Positions 50,263 to 59,546 of a stretch of DNA of 64,000 nucleotides are shown one piece after another. This stretch comes from Actinocrispum wychmicini (GTDB lineage: Bacteria > Actinomycetota > Actinomycetes > Mycobacteriales > Pseudonocardiaceae). Position numbers and translations under genes: made by a program. The number at the start of each line of letters is the position of its first letter. Positions within the stretch are counted from its first letter, which is position 1. The DNA lies in NCBI RefSeq assembly GCF_004345645.1, contig NZ_SLWS01000012.1, positions 356,763-420,762 of the forward strand, written 5' to 3'. Under the pieces are notes generated by a model, which was not told where the DNA came from, searched no databases, and saw only the letters and a program-made list of their open reading frames with translations.

Positions 50263-51412
50263 CGCGCTGACCGCGTCGGAACACCGCCTGAACGTCGCTG
50301 AGGGCGGCAAGGCTGTCCACGGGGTTACCGGCCACCGCGAGGAGGTCCGCGTCGTACCCAGGCGCGATCCGGCCTTTCCGGTCCGCGACGCCACATGACC
50401 GTGCCGCGAGGCTCGTCACGGCACGCAACCCGTCGATCGTGGTCGCCTCGCTGAAGCTCACGAACTCCGGGAGAACCCGCGGCAGACAGTCGTGCGGCTT
50501 CTGGGCCACGACACCAGCGTCCGACGCGCACACCATGCGCACGCCTTCGCGACGCATCCGCGCGTATCCCCGGCGGATGGCCGCCAGCCGCGGTGTCAAG
50601 GTGGCCCCGCCGACGGTCACCCCGAGGTACGTGCCGGCCTCCCCGAGGGCGCGCACGGTCGCCCAGTCCGGCTCGGCTCCTGTGGGCGTCAAGAACGTGC
50701 CGTGCTCGATACCGTCGATCCCGGCGCGTACCGCGTCCGCGATGCCCTTGCCCCCATGTGCGTGCGCGGTGACGCGCAGCCCCGCCTCGTGCGCGGCCGC
50801 TACGACGACGCGCAACTCGTCGAAGTCGTACTGGGAGTCCCGCATGTCGCTGCCGGGCGTCACATTGCCGCCGGTCGCCATGACTTTGATCACATCCACC
50901 CCGCGACGCGCCCGTTCGGCGACCGCGGCCCGCAGATCGCCGGCCCCTTCGGCCTCGCCGCCGAGGAACCAGCAGTGGCCGCCGACGGACGTGATCGGCG
51001 GCCCGGCGACGAGCAGCTCCGGGCCGGACCGCGGATCAACGGCCGTCTCGGCCCGTACGGCGAGGCTCAGGTAGTTCCGGTCACCGAGGTCCCGGACAGT
51101 GGTGATCCCCGCCCGGAGGGCCTGCTGGGCGTGTTCCCGGGCGCGCCCCAGCAGCGTGTCGTCGTCCTCCGACGCCATCTGCTCGGCGACGTTCGCGGGC
51201 GGGTCGAACACCAGGTGGGTGTGCGCGTCGACCAGGCCGGGCAGCAGCGTCACGTCGCCAAGGTCGACCACGGGCAGGTCGGCCGACGGCAGGCCGGTGC
51301 CGAAGTCCACCGCCGTGACCGTCCCGTCCTGGACGACCACGAGACCCGGCTGGTCGAAGAAGGTCTCCCCGTCGAAGACGCGCCGGGCACGCACTGCCCA
51401 GGGCTGGGGCAC
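50252..51412 (-). CDS. Metal-dependent amidohydrolase
   Basis: A 386-residue TIM-barrel hydrolase: beta-sandwich N terminus with ARRVFDGETFF, metal motif DAHTHL (62-67, H64 and H66), the lysine strand VDVIKVMATGGN, metal histidines in VTAHAHGGKG and IEHGTF, and the catalytic Asp in CASDAGV. The group includes prolidase-like and imidazolonepropionase-like enzymes that act on peptide or cyclic amide bonds; the substrate is not determined. GTG start. 111 nt downstream of the PIG-L gene on the same strand. Confidence 0.88.
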   Translation of the reverse strand: MPQPWAVRARRVFDGETFFDQPGLVVVQDGTVTAVDFGTGLPSADLPVVDLGDVTLLPGLVDAHTHLVFDPPANVAEQMASEDDDTLLGRAREHAQQALRAGITTVRDLGDRNYLSLAVRAETAVDPRSGPELLVAGPPITSVGGHCWFLGGEAEGAGDLRAAVAERARRGVDVIKVMATGGNVTPGSDMRDSQYDFDELRVVVAAAHEAGLRVTAHAHGGKGIADAVRAGIDGIEHGTFLTPTGAEPDWATVRALGEAGTYLGVTVGGATLTPRLAAIRRGYARMRREGVRMVCASDAGVVAQKPHDCLPRVLPEFVSFSEATTIDGLRAVTSLAARSCGVADRKGRIAPGYDADLLAVAGNPVDSLAALSDVQAVFRRGQRVTT

Positions 51413-51523
51413 GCCGCTCCTCGAAGTGGTCCGAACATAGCGGCGCCGCGCTCAACCAGCCTGGGGGTCACCGGGAGCGCGGCACCGACAAGAAGATACA
51501 ACAGTTCGGCCGCGCGTGTCCGG

Positions 51524-52306
51524 TCATCCGTCAAACAGATCGTTGCCAGTCGTGTCCCCATCGACTCGAATAAAGGACTCGACCCCGAAAACAGCTTCAT
51601 ACTGGTCGAGGGAGAGCTCCCCGGCCAAGCTGCTGCCGAGTTGGCTGACGTGCTCGAACAGGGCCGCCCGCTTCCTGGCCACGACGTGCCGGATGTCGAT
51701 TCGAGTGGTGATCCGGGCGTCGATCAGGTCAAGCGCACACTGTTTTTGTGACTTCGGTCGAGCCAACTGCGGCAGCGCCTGCCTCAGTCGCTGCCAGTGC
51801 GCGGCTCCGTGCGCGCTGAAGTAAAGCTTCGCCCCACTGCCCGCGACAGCCAGCGCCGTGGCTCGCGCGGCGTGCCTGTGGTCGCGGTGCTCATGGTCGG
51901 CGGTCGCGTTGTGAGTCAGGACCACATCCGGCCGATGCTGGTTCAGCAGGTCGACGATCCGAGCCGCGACCGCTTGGACGGGGACCGTCGAGAACACCTC
52001 ACCGCGTGCATGCCGCTCCCAGCCAGGCATGCCCGAGTCGTGATACCCGAGCCGCTCGACAACGGACACCCCGAGCCGACGGCACGCGGCGTCCAGTTCG
52101 GCGGCACGGGTCGCGACGACCACGTCGATGTCGTGCCCATCCTGACCAGGCTTGATGCCGTTCGGGCCGTCGCCGAACTCGCCGTTGGTGCACGTGACGA
52201 CGATGACGCGCACACCTTGGTCCGCGTAGTGCGCGAACACGCCACCAGCGCACGTGGACTCGTCGTCCGGGTGGGCGTAAACACCCATCAATGTCCTGGC
52301 CGCCAT
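51524..52306 (-). CDS. PIG-L family N-acetyl-hexosamine deacetylase
   Basis: A 260-residue zinc-dependent deacetylase with the AHPDDE motif (11-16) and the second metal site HEHRDH. Related proteins are MshB and Mca of mycothiol metabolism and glycopeptide or sugar deacetylases. Residues ahead of the second site differ from MshB as I remember it, so I do not call it mshB. Divergent from the methyltransferase gene with 11 bp between starts. Confidence 0.87.
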   Translation of the reverse strand: MAARTLMGVYAHPDDESTCAGGVFAHYADQGVRVIVVTCTNGEFGDGPNGIKPGQDGHDIDVVVATRAAELDAACRRLGVSVVERLGYHDSGMPGWERHARGEVFSTVPVQAVAARIVDLLNQHRPDVVLTHNATADHEHRDHRHAARATALAVAGSGAKLYFSAHGAAHWQRLRQALPQLARPKSQKQCALDLIDARITTRIDIRHVVARKRAALFEHVSQLGSSLAGELSLDQYEAVFGVESFIRVDGDTTGNDLFDG

Positions 52307-52317
52307 AATGTCCGATC

Positions 52318-53058
52318 ATGGCGGAGTCCGACGAACAGTACGACGCGCTCGGCAAGGAATACGAACGCGTCAAATACATCCCCACAGGCCTGTGCGAGCG
52401 CGCCACGTTCCTGTCCGCCCTGCCTGACCTCACCGGCAAGTCGGTCCTGGACGTCGCCTGCGGCACGGGGTTCTACCCACGGCAGTTCGTGTCGCTCGGT
52501 GCCGAGCGCGTGGTCGGCGTGGACTCCTCGCAGGAAATGGTGTCGTACGCCCAGTACGTCGAGAAACGCGACCAGCAGGGCATCGTCTACGCGCAGTACG
52601 ACGCCGTCACGTTGCCTCTGTTGGGCAGCTTCGACGTGGTGACCGCGGTGTGGCTGCTGGGCTACGCGGAAGGCGAGGCCGCGCTCGACGCCATGGTCGG
52701 CAACCTGGTCGCCAACGTCGCCCCGGGTGGGACGCTCGCGGTGCTGTTCCCCAACCCGGACGCGGACTTCGACCTCCTGGAGGACTATCAGAAGTACGGC
52801 TACTACATGAGCAGGGGCGAACCCTCGCTGGGCCGCCAAGGAGTCGTGGTGCACGTGCTGGGCGAGTCGGAGTTCTCGTTCGACTCGTTCTTCTGGCCGC
52901 CCGGCGTGGTCGACCTGGCCCTGTCGCGGGCCGGCCTGACGAACGTCACCAGACACCCGACCGTCGTGCCCGAGGACGCCGTGGCCTCGTACGGCGAGGA
53001 GTTCTGGGCCCAACTGCGGGTGAGCCCGAGTTTCGCGGTGCTGACCGCGACCCGGTAG
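52318..53058 (+). CDS. Class I SAM-dependent methyltransferase
   Basis: A 246-residue Rossmann-fold methyltransferase: motif I VLDVACGTGFYP (43-54), VVGVDSSQEM as motif II and a conserved-looking FDVVTAVWLLGYAE. It resembles small-molecule methyltransferases of specialised metabolism; substrate unknown. CATAAT (52304-52309) ends 8 nt before the ATG and overlaps the start codon of the divergent PIG-L gene, so a leaderless transcript is likely and the two promoters must interfere. Confidence 0.87.
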   Translation: MAESDEQYDALGKEYERVKYIPTGLCERATFLSALPDLTGKSVLDVACGTGFYPRQFVSLGAERVVGVDSSQEMVSYAQYVEKRDQQGIVYAQYDAVTLPLLGSFDVVTAVWLLGYAEGEAALDAMVGNLVANVAPGGTLAVLFPNPDADFDLLEDYQKYGYYMSRGEPSLGRQGVVVHVLGESEFSFDSFFWPPGVVDLALSRAGLTNVTRHPTVVPEDAVASYGEEFWAQLRVSPSFAVLTATR

Positions 53059-53188
53059 CCGAAGTTTGGAGCTTCTGCTCTAAGCCGCGGCCGGGATCAG
53101 CCCAGGAAACCTGCATTACCACGACAAGGACAAGCGGGCGATCATCCGCGCGCTGTTCGCCAGGTACGCCCAGGAGTTCGACGGCCGT

Positions 53189-53830
53189 TGGCGTCTCATT
53201 GATCGCCGACACGACGCGGAACATCGGTGCGATGGACCCGTTGCGCAGGGAGATGCACATCTCCGTCGGCTGCGCTCTGGAGAACCTGACCCTGGCCGCC
53301 CAGCACCGCGGCCTGAACCTCGAGTGGAACCGGCCCTCGACGGCGCGGTCGTCCATCTGGGCCACGGCGAACCCCGGACCACGGACGACTTCTCCTGGTA
53401 CCGCGGCGACTGGAGCACCCTCCAGTCCAAGAAGGACGGAATCACAGTGGACAGTTCGGGCCAGCCCCCAGTGATTCGTTCGGTGGCGAAAATCCTGCCG
53501 GCATCCCACAACCTGACCAACGACACTTGGCACCAAGCCACCAAAGACATCCAGTTGCCCACAGCGGCGGCGATGGGAACTCTGGCGGTGCGAGACCCGT
53601 TGGATCCATTGCAACGCATCCAGGCAGGCCGGGTCTGGCAGCGGATGCACCTGTGGGCGACCACGCGGGGCGTCGCCATGCAGCCGCTCGACCAAACAGA
53701 AGAACGAATGGACCGGGAGCGCTCCGCTGGGCTGCCCCGGTGTTCACCATGCTGCCCGAGAACTCCCGGAAGGTGGTCTGTCACGCACATTCCGACCGGC
53801 CCGACAAAGCACCGACCCGCAGGCCGTCCG
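53189..53830 (+). pseudogene. Frameshifted nitroreductase (Acg-like) remnant
   Basis: Pieces of one nitroreductase-like protein appear in three frames in the right order: SLIADTTRNIGAMDPL with MHISVGCALENLTLA (about 53190-53325), then in another frame HLGHGEP, VRDPLDPLQRIQAGRVW and LWATTRGVAMQPLDQTEERM (about 53345-53715), then in a third frame RWAAPVFTMLPENSRKV (about 53720-53775). These fit the Acg family order (sugar-like nucleotide strand, SCGAAL-like motif, GRAWQRLHL, ATARGLAxQPLNQ, C-terminal W-x-FxFR). At least two frameshifts separate them, and no good start or full domain remains. It is a decayed gene; the 419-residue open frame over it is accidental. Confidence 0.65.
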
Positions 53831-53851
53831 GGCCTCCGGGCCTCCGGGCCT
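53828..53851. repeat. Short tandem repeat (CCGGGCCT)x3
   Basis: Three head-to-tail copies of CCGGGCCT, with a further near copy at 53859-53866. It opens a 450-bp low-complexity GC-rich tract (to about 54300) in which GCCxCAGG-like words recur irregularly. Noncoding, next to the decayed nitroreductase. Confidence 0.7.
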
Positions 53852-54061
53852 CCAGCTTCCCGGGCCTCCAGCGCTCTCGGCACGGGCCGCTTCACGCCGT
53901 GGGCACCCTCGGCCTCCGAGGCACGAGCATTGCAGGCCGCGGGCGCTGAGGGGCCTGCAGACCACTCCGCGCCGCAGGTCGCATCCAGCCACGGGCACTC
54001 CAAAGCCGCCGCCTCCAGGCCGCAGGGCACTGGGCACTGGCCCCCACCGCCAGGGCGTCAG

Positions 54062-54150
54062 CGGTTCCTGTGTCCGCCCGGCGACGTGAGCAAGCTCGCC
54101 GCCGCCATCGCCGCACTCGCGGCGGACCCATCCCTGCGCCCAGGCGCGCT
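54062..54150 (+). pseudogene. Fragment of a glycosyltransferase C terminus
   Basis: Inside the GC-rich repeat tract the + strand encodes FLCPPGDVSKLAAAIAALA followed by ADPSLR, which closely resembles the C-terminal PPGDxxALAxAIxxLLADPxLR motif of GT4 glycosyltransferases. Only about 30 codons match; the sequence before and after does not continue the domain. It is best read as a remnant of a deleted glycosyltransferase gene. Confidence 0.5.
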
Positions 54151-54316
54151 CCGGGCACTTCTGGCCCCGCAGGCCACTCCCAGCCACAGGCGGCCTCAAG
54201 CCACAGGCCGCTCCGGCCCTCCGAGCCGAGTACCTCCCCCGCCGCGGGTGCCCCAGGCTGCGGGCCCGCCACGTCCACCGGCGGTCGCGTTCGTCCGGCA
54301 ACGAAACACCCTGCCG

Positions 54317-55540
54317 TCACATCGCACTGAGTACCCTCAGGAACGCATCCTCGCCGACGACGGGCACGCCCAGCGTGCGAGCGTCCTTCGCCTTGCCGGA
54401 CAACGAGTCCGGGTCCGCCGCGACCACCACGGTCGTCCTCCTGCTGACCGCGGAAGTCACCCGCAGGCCCGCCGCCGCGGCCTGTTGTTGGATGTCCTCA
54501 CGGTCGCGATGCATCGTGCCTGTCAGCACGATCTTGTCGCCGGGCCGAAGCACCAAGCCGCCGACCGTGACGCGGGCGGGTGACCGCGCGGCCCGCGCCT
54601 CGTCGATGGTGTGTCGGGCGGTGTCGGCCTCGATGCCCAGGAGGGCGGCCACGGCGTCGATGTCGGCACGTTCTTCCGCGGTCACAACGTCATCCACCCA
54701 CGCGGCCCGCGCCAGCTCGCGCAGATAGGTGTGGTGCACGCCGATCGCGTCGGTTCGGCCGAGACCGAACTGCTCAGCCACCTTGATCAGACTGTCGGCT
54801 TCGGTGACCGAGATCTGCCGGTCGAGCAGGACCTGGTCCAGAACCGCGAAGTAGGCGTCCACGACAGGTTCTTCGTCGCGGGGCAGGCGTTCCACCATGC
54901 GTGCCAGGAAATGCGGCTCCACGTGATCAGCCGGCAGACGGCGCACGGGCGGCACCGCCGCACGGACCATCTGAGGCCACGCCCAACCGGCCGCTTTCTT
55001 GTGTTCCGCGGTGATCCGGACCGCGGCTGGACTGAACGCCAACATGTGGCTCAGCAGAGCCGCGGCCGCCATCGCGTCGTCACGCGCCGTGTGCCAAGCC
55101 AATCCGGTGAGGCCGATCGCCGTGCAACAGTCCACAAGCGACCGGCTGGCGCTGGGGATGACTCTGCTGGCGGCGCGCATCGTGCACAGGCCCGCATCGG
55201 CCCACAGCGGCGTCTCCATGCCCATGCGCTCGAACTCGGCGCGCAGGTGCATGGCGTCGAACGACCAGTTGTGAGCGACCACGACCCGGCCACGCAGGCG
55301 TTCGACCACGTCCCCCGCGATCTGGGCGAACGAGGGTGCCCGACGGATCTCGGCGGCGCGGATGCCATGAATGGCCTGCGGTCCGAGATCGCGGTCCGGG
55401 TTGACCAGCGTTGTCCACTCGTCCGTCACCCGCCCGGCGGAATCGAGCTGGATGATCGCGATCTCCACGATCCGATGCCGGTAGGCGGTGAGCAGGCCGG
55501 TCGTCTCGGTGTCGACGACGGCGTATCCGATCTTCGTCAA
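54317..55540 (-). CDS. DEDDh 3'-5' exonuclease with TerB-like and BRCT domains
   Basis: A 407-residue protein: DnaQ-like exonuclease at 1-165 (VVDTETTG at 8-15, AHNWSFDAMHL, HTARDDAMA with the catalytic His and Asp), a helical TerB-like middle segment (about 205-300, DQVLLDRQISVTEADSLIKVAEQFGL), and a C-terminal BRCT domain (about 315-407, LRPGDKIVLTGTM, GVPVVGEDAFLRVL). The architecture fits DNA repair or proofreading outside the replicase. Single gene on the minus strand; the 127-bp gap upstream contains a terminator of the sdh operon and a second inverted repeat GTTCGCGA/TCGCGAAC (55558-55581). Confidence 0.9.
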   Translation of the reverse strand: MTKIGYAVVDTETTGLLTAYRHRIVEIAIIQLDSAGRVTDEWTTLVNPDRDLGPQAIHGIRAAEIRRAPSFAQIAGDVVERLRGRVVVAHNWSFDAMHLRAEFERMGMETPLWADAGLCTMRAASRVIPSASRSLVDCCTAIGLTGLAWHTARDDAMAAAALLSHMLAFSPAAVRITAEHKKAAGWAWPQMVRAAVPPVRRLPADHVEPHFLARMVERLPRDEEPVVDAYFAVLDQVLLDRQISVTEADSLIKVAEQFGLGRTDAIGVHHTYLRELARAAWVDDVVTAEERADIDAVAALLGIEADTARHTIDEARAARSPARVTVGGLVLRPGDKIVLTGTMHRDREDIQQQAAAAGLRVTSAVSRRTTVVVAADPDSLSGKAKDARTLGVPVVGEDAFLRVLSAM

Positions 55541-55630
55541 CGGTCTCTCCCTTGCCCGTTCGCGATGGGCATTTCGCGAACCGGGCCGGCGCGTTACCGC
55601 GCGTCTGGAGAGTCCCTCGATCGGCGGAAC

Positions 55631-55660
55631 GCGGGGGACCGACCTGTGTCGATCCCCCGC
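55631..55660 (-). terminator. Terminator of the sdh operon
   Basis: GCGGGGGA-c-CGAC, loop CTGT, GTCG-a-TCCCCCGC gives 12 paired positions with one internal mismatch, only 8 bp past the sdhB stop codon. Confidence 0.8.
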
Positions 55661-55667
55661 ACCGCGG

Positions 55668-56423
55668 TCATGCCTTGTTGCGCTTGAACAACTTGTTGCC
55701 CAGCCACACGACCGGGTCGTACTTCCGGTCGGCGACCCGCTCCTTCATCGGGATGAGCGCGTTGTCCGTGATCTTGATGTGCTCCGGGCACACTTCCGTG
55801 CAGCACTTCGTGATGTTGCAGTAGCCCAGGCCGTGCTCCTCCTGTGCCACGTCACGCCGGTCGGCCGTGTCGAGCGGGTGCATCTCCAGCTCGGCCACCC
55901 GCATGAGGAACCGTGGGCCGGCGAAGGCCTCCTTGTTCTCCTCGTGGTCGCGGATCACGTGACACGTGTTCTGGCACAGGAAGCACTCGATGCACTTGCG
56001 GAACTCCTGCGACCGTTCCACGTCCACCTGCTGCATCCGGTACTCGCCCGGCTTCAGCCCTTCCGGCGGGGTGAACGACTGGACCTCACGCGCCTTGGTG
56101 TAGTTGAACGACACGTCCGTCACCAGGTCCCGGATCACCGGGAAGGTCCGCATCGGCGTCACCGTGATGACCTCGTCCTCGGTGAACGTGGACATCCGGG
56201 TCATGCAGAGCAGGCGGGGCCGGCCGTTGATCTCCGCCGAGCAGGACCCGCACTTGCCCGCCTTGCAGTTCCACCGAACCGCCAGGTCCGGCGCCTGGGT
56301 GGCCTGCAGGCGGTGGATGATGTCGAGGACGACCTCGCCCTCGTTCACCTCGATGGTGTAGTCCCGCAGCTCACCGGACTCGTCGTCCCCGCGCCACACC
56401 CGGAACTGTGCTTTGTACGCCAT
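55668..56423 (-). CDS. sdhB: Succinate dehydrogenase iron-sulfur subunit (Sdh1 type)
   Basis: A 251-residue electron-transfer subunit. The [2Fe-2S] ligands are C53, C58, C61 and C73 (NCKAGKCGSC), and two C-terminal ferredoxin-like motifs CIECFLCQNTC and CNITKCCTEVCP hold the [4Fe-4S] and [3Fe-4S] clusters. It passes electrons from the flavoprotein to menaquinone in the membrane. It corresponds to M. tuberculosis Rv0247c. The ATG at 56423 follows GGAAGGAAAG and the upstream gene's stop by 1 nt. Confidence 0.96.
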   Translation of the reverse strand: MAYKAQFRVWRGDDESGELRDYTIEVNEGEVVLDIIHRLQATQAPDLAVRWNCKAGKCGSCSAEINGRPRLLCMTRMSTFTEDEVITVTPMRTFPVIRDLVTDVSFNYTKAREVQSFTPPEGLKPGEYRMQQVDVERSQEFRKCIECFLCQNTCHVIRDHEENKEAFAGPRFLMRVAELEMHPLDTADRRDVAQEEHGLGYCNITKCCTEVCPEHIKITDNALIPMKERVADRKYDPVVWLGNKLFKRNKA

Positions 56424-56424
56424 C

Positions 56425-58323
56425 TCAGGCTTTCCTTCCCGGGTGCGCGGCGAGCTCGTCGTCGGTGTAGTACTTCTCCAGCTCACCGATCTCGAAGAGC
56501 TCGAACAAGTCCTCGCGCATCGCGATCTGCGGCTGTTCGTCGACGGACACTTCGTTGCCGTCAGTCGAACACACCAGCAGCCGGTTGCGCCAGTTCGCGG
56601 CCATGCCCGGATGGTCGTCGCGGGTGTGCCCGCCGCGGCTCTCCTCGCGCAGCAGCGCGGCCCTGGCCACGCACTCGCTGACCAGGATCATGTTGTACAG
56701 GTCGATCGCCAGGTGCCAGCCCGGGTTGAACTGCCGGTGGCCCTCGACCGCGACGCTCGGGATCCGGCCCTTGATCTCCTCGATCTTCGCCAGCGCCTGA
56801 CGGATCTCGCCGGCCTTCCGGATGATGCCGACCAGATCGTTCATCGACTGCTGCAGCTCGGAGTGCAGGGTGTACGGGTTCTCCTCGACTCCCCCGCCCC
56901 GCGGGTCGAACGGCCGTACCGCCCGCTCCGCCGCGGCGTCCACATCGGACTGCGCCGCCGCCGGCCGCTTGTCGAGACCGTCGACGTACTTCGCCGCGCC
57001 CAGGCCGGCGCGCCGGCCGAACACCAGCAGGTCGGACAGTGAGTTGCCGCCTAGCCGGTTCGAGCCGTGCATGCCGCCGGCGACCTCACCGGCCGCGAAC
57101 AGGCCGGGCACCCGCGCCGCCGCGGTGTCCGGCTCGACCTCCACGCCACCCATCACGTAGTGGCAGGTGGGGCCGACCTCCATCGGCTCAGCCGTGATGT
57201 CCACATCGGCCAGTTCCTTGAACTGGTGGTGCATGGACGGCAGCCGGCGGCGGATCTCCTCGGCCGGCAGCCGGCTGGAGACGTCCAGGAACACACCGCC
57301 GTGCGGGGATCCACGGCCCGCCTTGACCTCCGAGTTGATCGCGCGGGCGACCTCGTCGCGGGGCAGCAGGTCCGGGGTGCGGCGGTTGCCGTCCGGGTCG
57401 GTGTACCAGCGGTCGGCCTCGTCCTCGTTGTCGGCGTACTTGTCCTTGAACACCTCGGGGATGTACTCGAACATGAAGCGCTTGCCGTCGGAGTTGCGCA
57501 GCACGCCGCCGTCGCCGCGGACGCCTTCGGTGACCAGGATCCCCTTGACGCTCGGCGGCCAGACCATGCCGGTCGGGTGGAACTGGATGAACTCCATGTT
57601 GATCAGCGTCGCCCCGGCGCGCAGCGCGAGCGCGTGACCGTCCCCTGTGTACTCCCAGGAGTTCGACGTGACCTTGAACGACTTGCCGATGCCGCCGGTC
57701 GCCAGCACCACGGCGGGTGCGTCGAACTGGATGAACCGGCCGGACTCCCGCCAGTAGCCGAACGCGCCGGCGATCCGGTCGCCGTCCTTGAGCAGCTCGG
57801 TGACCGTGCACTCGGCGAACACCTTGATCTTCGCCTCGAAGTCGCCGGTCTCGGCCTTGTCCTCCTGCTGCAGCGACACGATCTTCTGCTGCAGCGTGCG
57901 GATCAGCTCGAGGCCGGTCCGGTCACCGACGTGCGCCAGCCGCGGGTACTCGTGGCCGCCGAAGTTGCGCTGGCTGATCCGGCCGTCCTTGGTGCGGTCG
58001 AAGAGCGCGCCGTAGGTCTCCAGCTCCCAGACCCGGTCCGGGGCCTCCTTGGCGTGCAGCTCGGCCATCCGCCAGTTGTTCAGGAACTTCCCGCCGCGCA
58101 TGGTGTCGCGGAAGTGCACCTGCCAGTTGTCGTTGCTGTTCACGTTGCCCATCGAGGCGGCGATGCCGCCCTCGGCCATCACGGTGTGGGCCTTGCCGAA
58201 CAGGGACTTGCAGACCACGGCGGTGCGCAGACCGTGCTGCCGGGCCTCGATGGCGGCTCGCAGGCCGGCGCCGCCGGCCCCGATCACGACGACGTCGTAC
58301 GTGTGCCGCTCGACCTGGGTCAT
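56425..58323 (-). CDS. sdhA: Succinate dehydrogenase flavoprotein subunit (Sdh1 type)
   Basis: A 632-residue FAD-containing subunit oxidising succinate to fumarate. FAD-binding VVVIGAGGAGLRAAIEA begins at about 11; the covalent-flavin region SLFGKAHTVMAEGGIAAS, the active-site HPTG and RGDGGVLRN motifs and the C-terminal RxSRGGHTRDD arrangement are present. It corresponds to Rv0248c. Expressed with the anchor upstream (13-nt gap) and sdhB downstream. Confidence 0.96.
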   Translation of the reverse strand: MTQVERHTYDVVVIGAGGAGLRAAIEARQHGLRTAVVCKSLFGKAHTVMAEGGIAASMGNVNSNDNWQVHFRDTMRGGKFLNNWRMAELHAKEAPDRVWELETYGALFDRTKDGRISQRNFGGHEYPRLAHVGDRTGLELIRTLQQKIVSLQQEDKAETGDFEAKIKVFAECTVTELLKDGDRIAGAFGYWRESGRFIQFDAPAVVLATGGIGKSFKVTSNSWEYTGDGHALALRAGATLINMEFIQFHPTGMVWPPSVKGILVTEGVRGDGGVLRNSDGKRFMFEYIPEVFKDKYADNEDEADRWYTDPDGNRRTPDLLPRDEVARAINSEVKAGRGSPHGGVFLDVSSRLPAEEIRRRLPSMHHQFKELADVDITAEPMEVGPTCHYVMGGVEVEPDTAAARVPGLFAAGEVAGGMHGSNRLGGNSLSDLLVFGRRAGLGAAKYVDGLDKRPAAAQSDVDAAAERAVRPFDPRGGGVEENPYTLHSELQQSMNDLVGIIRKAGEIRQALAKIEEIKGRIPSVAVEGHRQFNPGWHLAIDLYNMILVSECVARAALLREESRGGHTRDDHPGMAANWRNRLLVCSTDGNEVSVDEQPQIAMREDLFELFEIGELEKYYTDDELAAHPGRKA

Positions 58324-58336
58324 GAATTCCTCTTTC

Positions 58337-59134
58337 TCACACGAAGCGCAGGTCGGAAATTGCCCCGCTGGCGACAAGCATCACGTACAGGTCGGTCAGC
58401 ACCAAAGTGCCGAGCGTGGTCCACGCCAGCTGCTGGTGGCGGACGTTCAGCTTGGACACGAACGTCCACGCCCGGTACCGGACCGGGTGGGCGGAGAAGT
58501 GCTTGAGCCGGCCACCGGCGATGTGCCGGCACGAGTGGCAGGACAGCGTGTACGCCCACAGCAGGATCACGTTGCCGAGCAGGATCACGTTGCCCAGGCC
58601 GAAGCCGAAGCCGCCGGACGGCGCGTGGAACGCGAGGATGGCGTCGATCGTGTTGACCACCGAGACGAGGGCCGCCACGTAGAAGAAGTAGCGGTGGACG
58701 TTCTGCAGGATCAGCGGGAACTTCGTCTCACCCGAGTACTTGCCGTGCGGCTCGGCGACCGCGCAGGCCGTCGGCGACTGCCAGATCGACCGGTAGTACG
58801 CCTTGCGGTAGTAGTAACAGGTGAGCCGGAACCCCAGCAGGAACGGCAGGGCCAGGAACCCCATCGGGATCCAGCCCGGCAGTTCGCCGAACCACGCGCC
58901 GAAATGCGTCGAGCCCGGTGCGCAGGACGTGCTGACGCACGGGGAGAAGAACGGCGACAGGTAGTGGTAGTCGTTCACCCAGTACGACACACCCGAGAAC
59001 GCCCGGATGGTGGCGTACCCGACGAACGTCGCGAGGCCGAGCGTGGTGAGCAGCGGCTGCATCCACCACCGGTCGGTGCGCAGCGTGCGCTCCGGGATCC
59101 GGGCCCGGCCAGGCGCGCTGATTCCTGCGGTCAT
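58337..59134 (-). CDS. Succinate dehydrogenase membrane anchor (Sdh1 type)
   Basis: A 265-residue membrane subunit with five or six predicted helices (about 27-45, 88-107, 146-165, 180-200, 232-255) and histidines in LSCHSCRH and VHRYFF positions that could hold heme or contact quinone. A single fused-type anchor is typical of Sdh1, as in Rv0249c. It begins 31 nt after the small upstream gene. Confidence 0.9.
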   Translation of the reverse strand: MTAGISAPGRARIPERTLRTDRWWMQPLLTTLGLATFVGYATIRAFSGVSYWVNDYHYLSPFFSPCVSTSCAPGSTHFGAWFGELPGWIPMGFLALPFLLGFRLTCYYYRKAYYRSIWQSPTACAVAEPHGKYSGETKFPLILQNVHRYFFYVAALVSVVNTIDAILAFHAPSGGFGFGLGNVILLGNVILLWAYTLSCHSCRHIAGGRLKHFSAHPVRYRAWTFVSKLNVRHQQLAWTTLGTLVLTDLYVMLVASGAISDLRFV

Positions 59135-59165
59135 CTGTCCTCAGTTCGGTATTTGACTTCGTTGT

Positions 59166-59450
59166 CTAGTCGTCGTGCCTGACGTACTCGTCGTCGGCGC
59201 CACGCCACATCTCACGGTCATAAGGTGTGTCCGGCACGACAACTACCTCATGCTCCGACACGGCCGGCTGCCGGGGCGCGGGTGCCTCCGGCTCCCCTCG
59301 GAAGTCCGAAATGTCGATGTCCATCCGCTCCACGTCGTTCACCAGGCGGCGCACCGCGGGGATGTCGCCATACCGGGCGCGCAGGTCACCGACACACTGT
59401 TTGACCTGCCCGATCGCGCGCTGTAGCGCCGCTACCTCAGTCGTGGACAT
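59166..59450 (-). CDS. Small conserved protein leading the sdh operon (Rv0250c position)
   Basis: A 94-residue acidic soluble protein (MSTTEVAALQRAIGQVKQ, DVERMDIDISDF) with a disordered Pro/Glu-rich C terminus. It lies where Rv0250c lies in M. tuberculosis, first in the sdh1 operon. Function unknown; a helper or assembly factor is possible. The ATG at 59450 is chosen; the frame upstream has no coding character. Confidence 0.78.
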   Translation of the reverse strand: MSTTEVAALQRAIGQVKQCVGDLRARYGDIPAVRRLVNDVERMDIDISDFRGEPEAPAPRQPAVSEHEVVVVPDTPYDREMWRGADDEYVRHDD

Positions 59451-59546
59451 ACCCGGCTCCTTCACCGTCGCAAGCCTGTGGTGGTGACGCCGCTCCATCG
59501 CTGGTGAACGGGCGTCTTGCCGCCGACTGTGCCCCGCCGGTGACCT

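Noticed and set aside
51524..52306. Assignment of the PIG-L gene as mshB or mca
   Set aside because: The AHPDDE fold is shared by many deacetylases and there is no mycothiol gene nearby; length and motifs do not decide.
53324..54583. 419-codon open frame as a real gene
   Set aside because: Its first part is one frame of a broken nitroreductase, the middle is repeat sequence and the end is antisense to the exonuclease gene.
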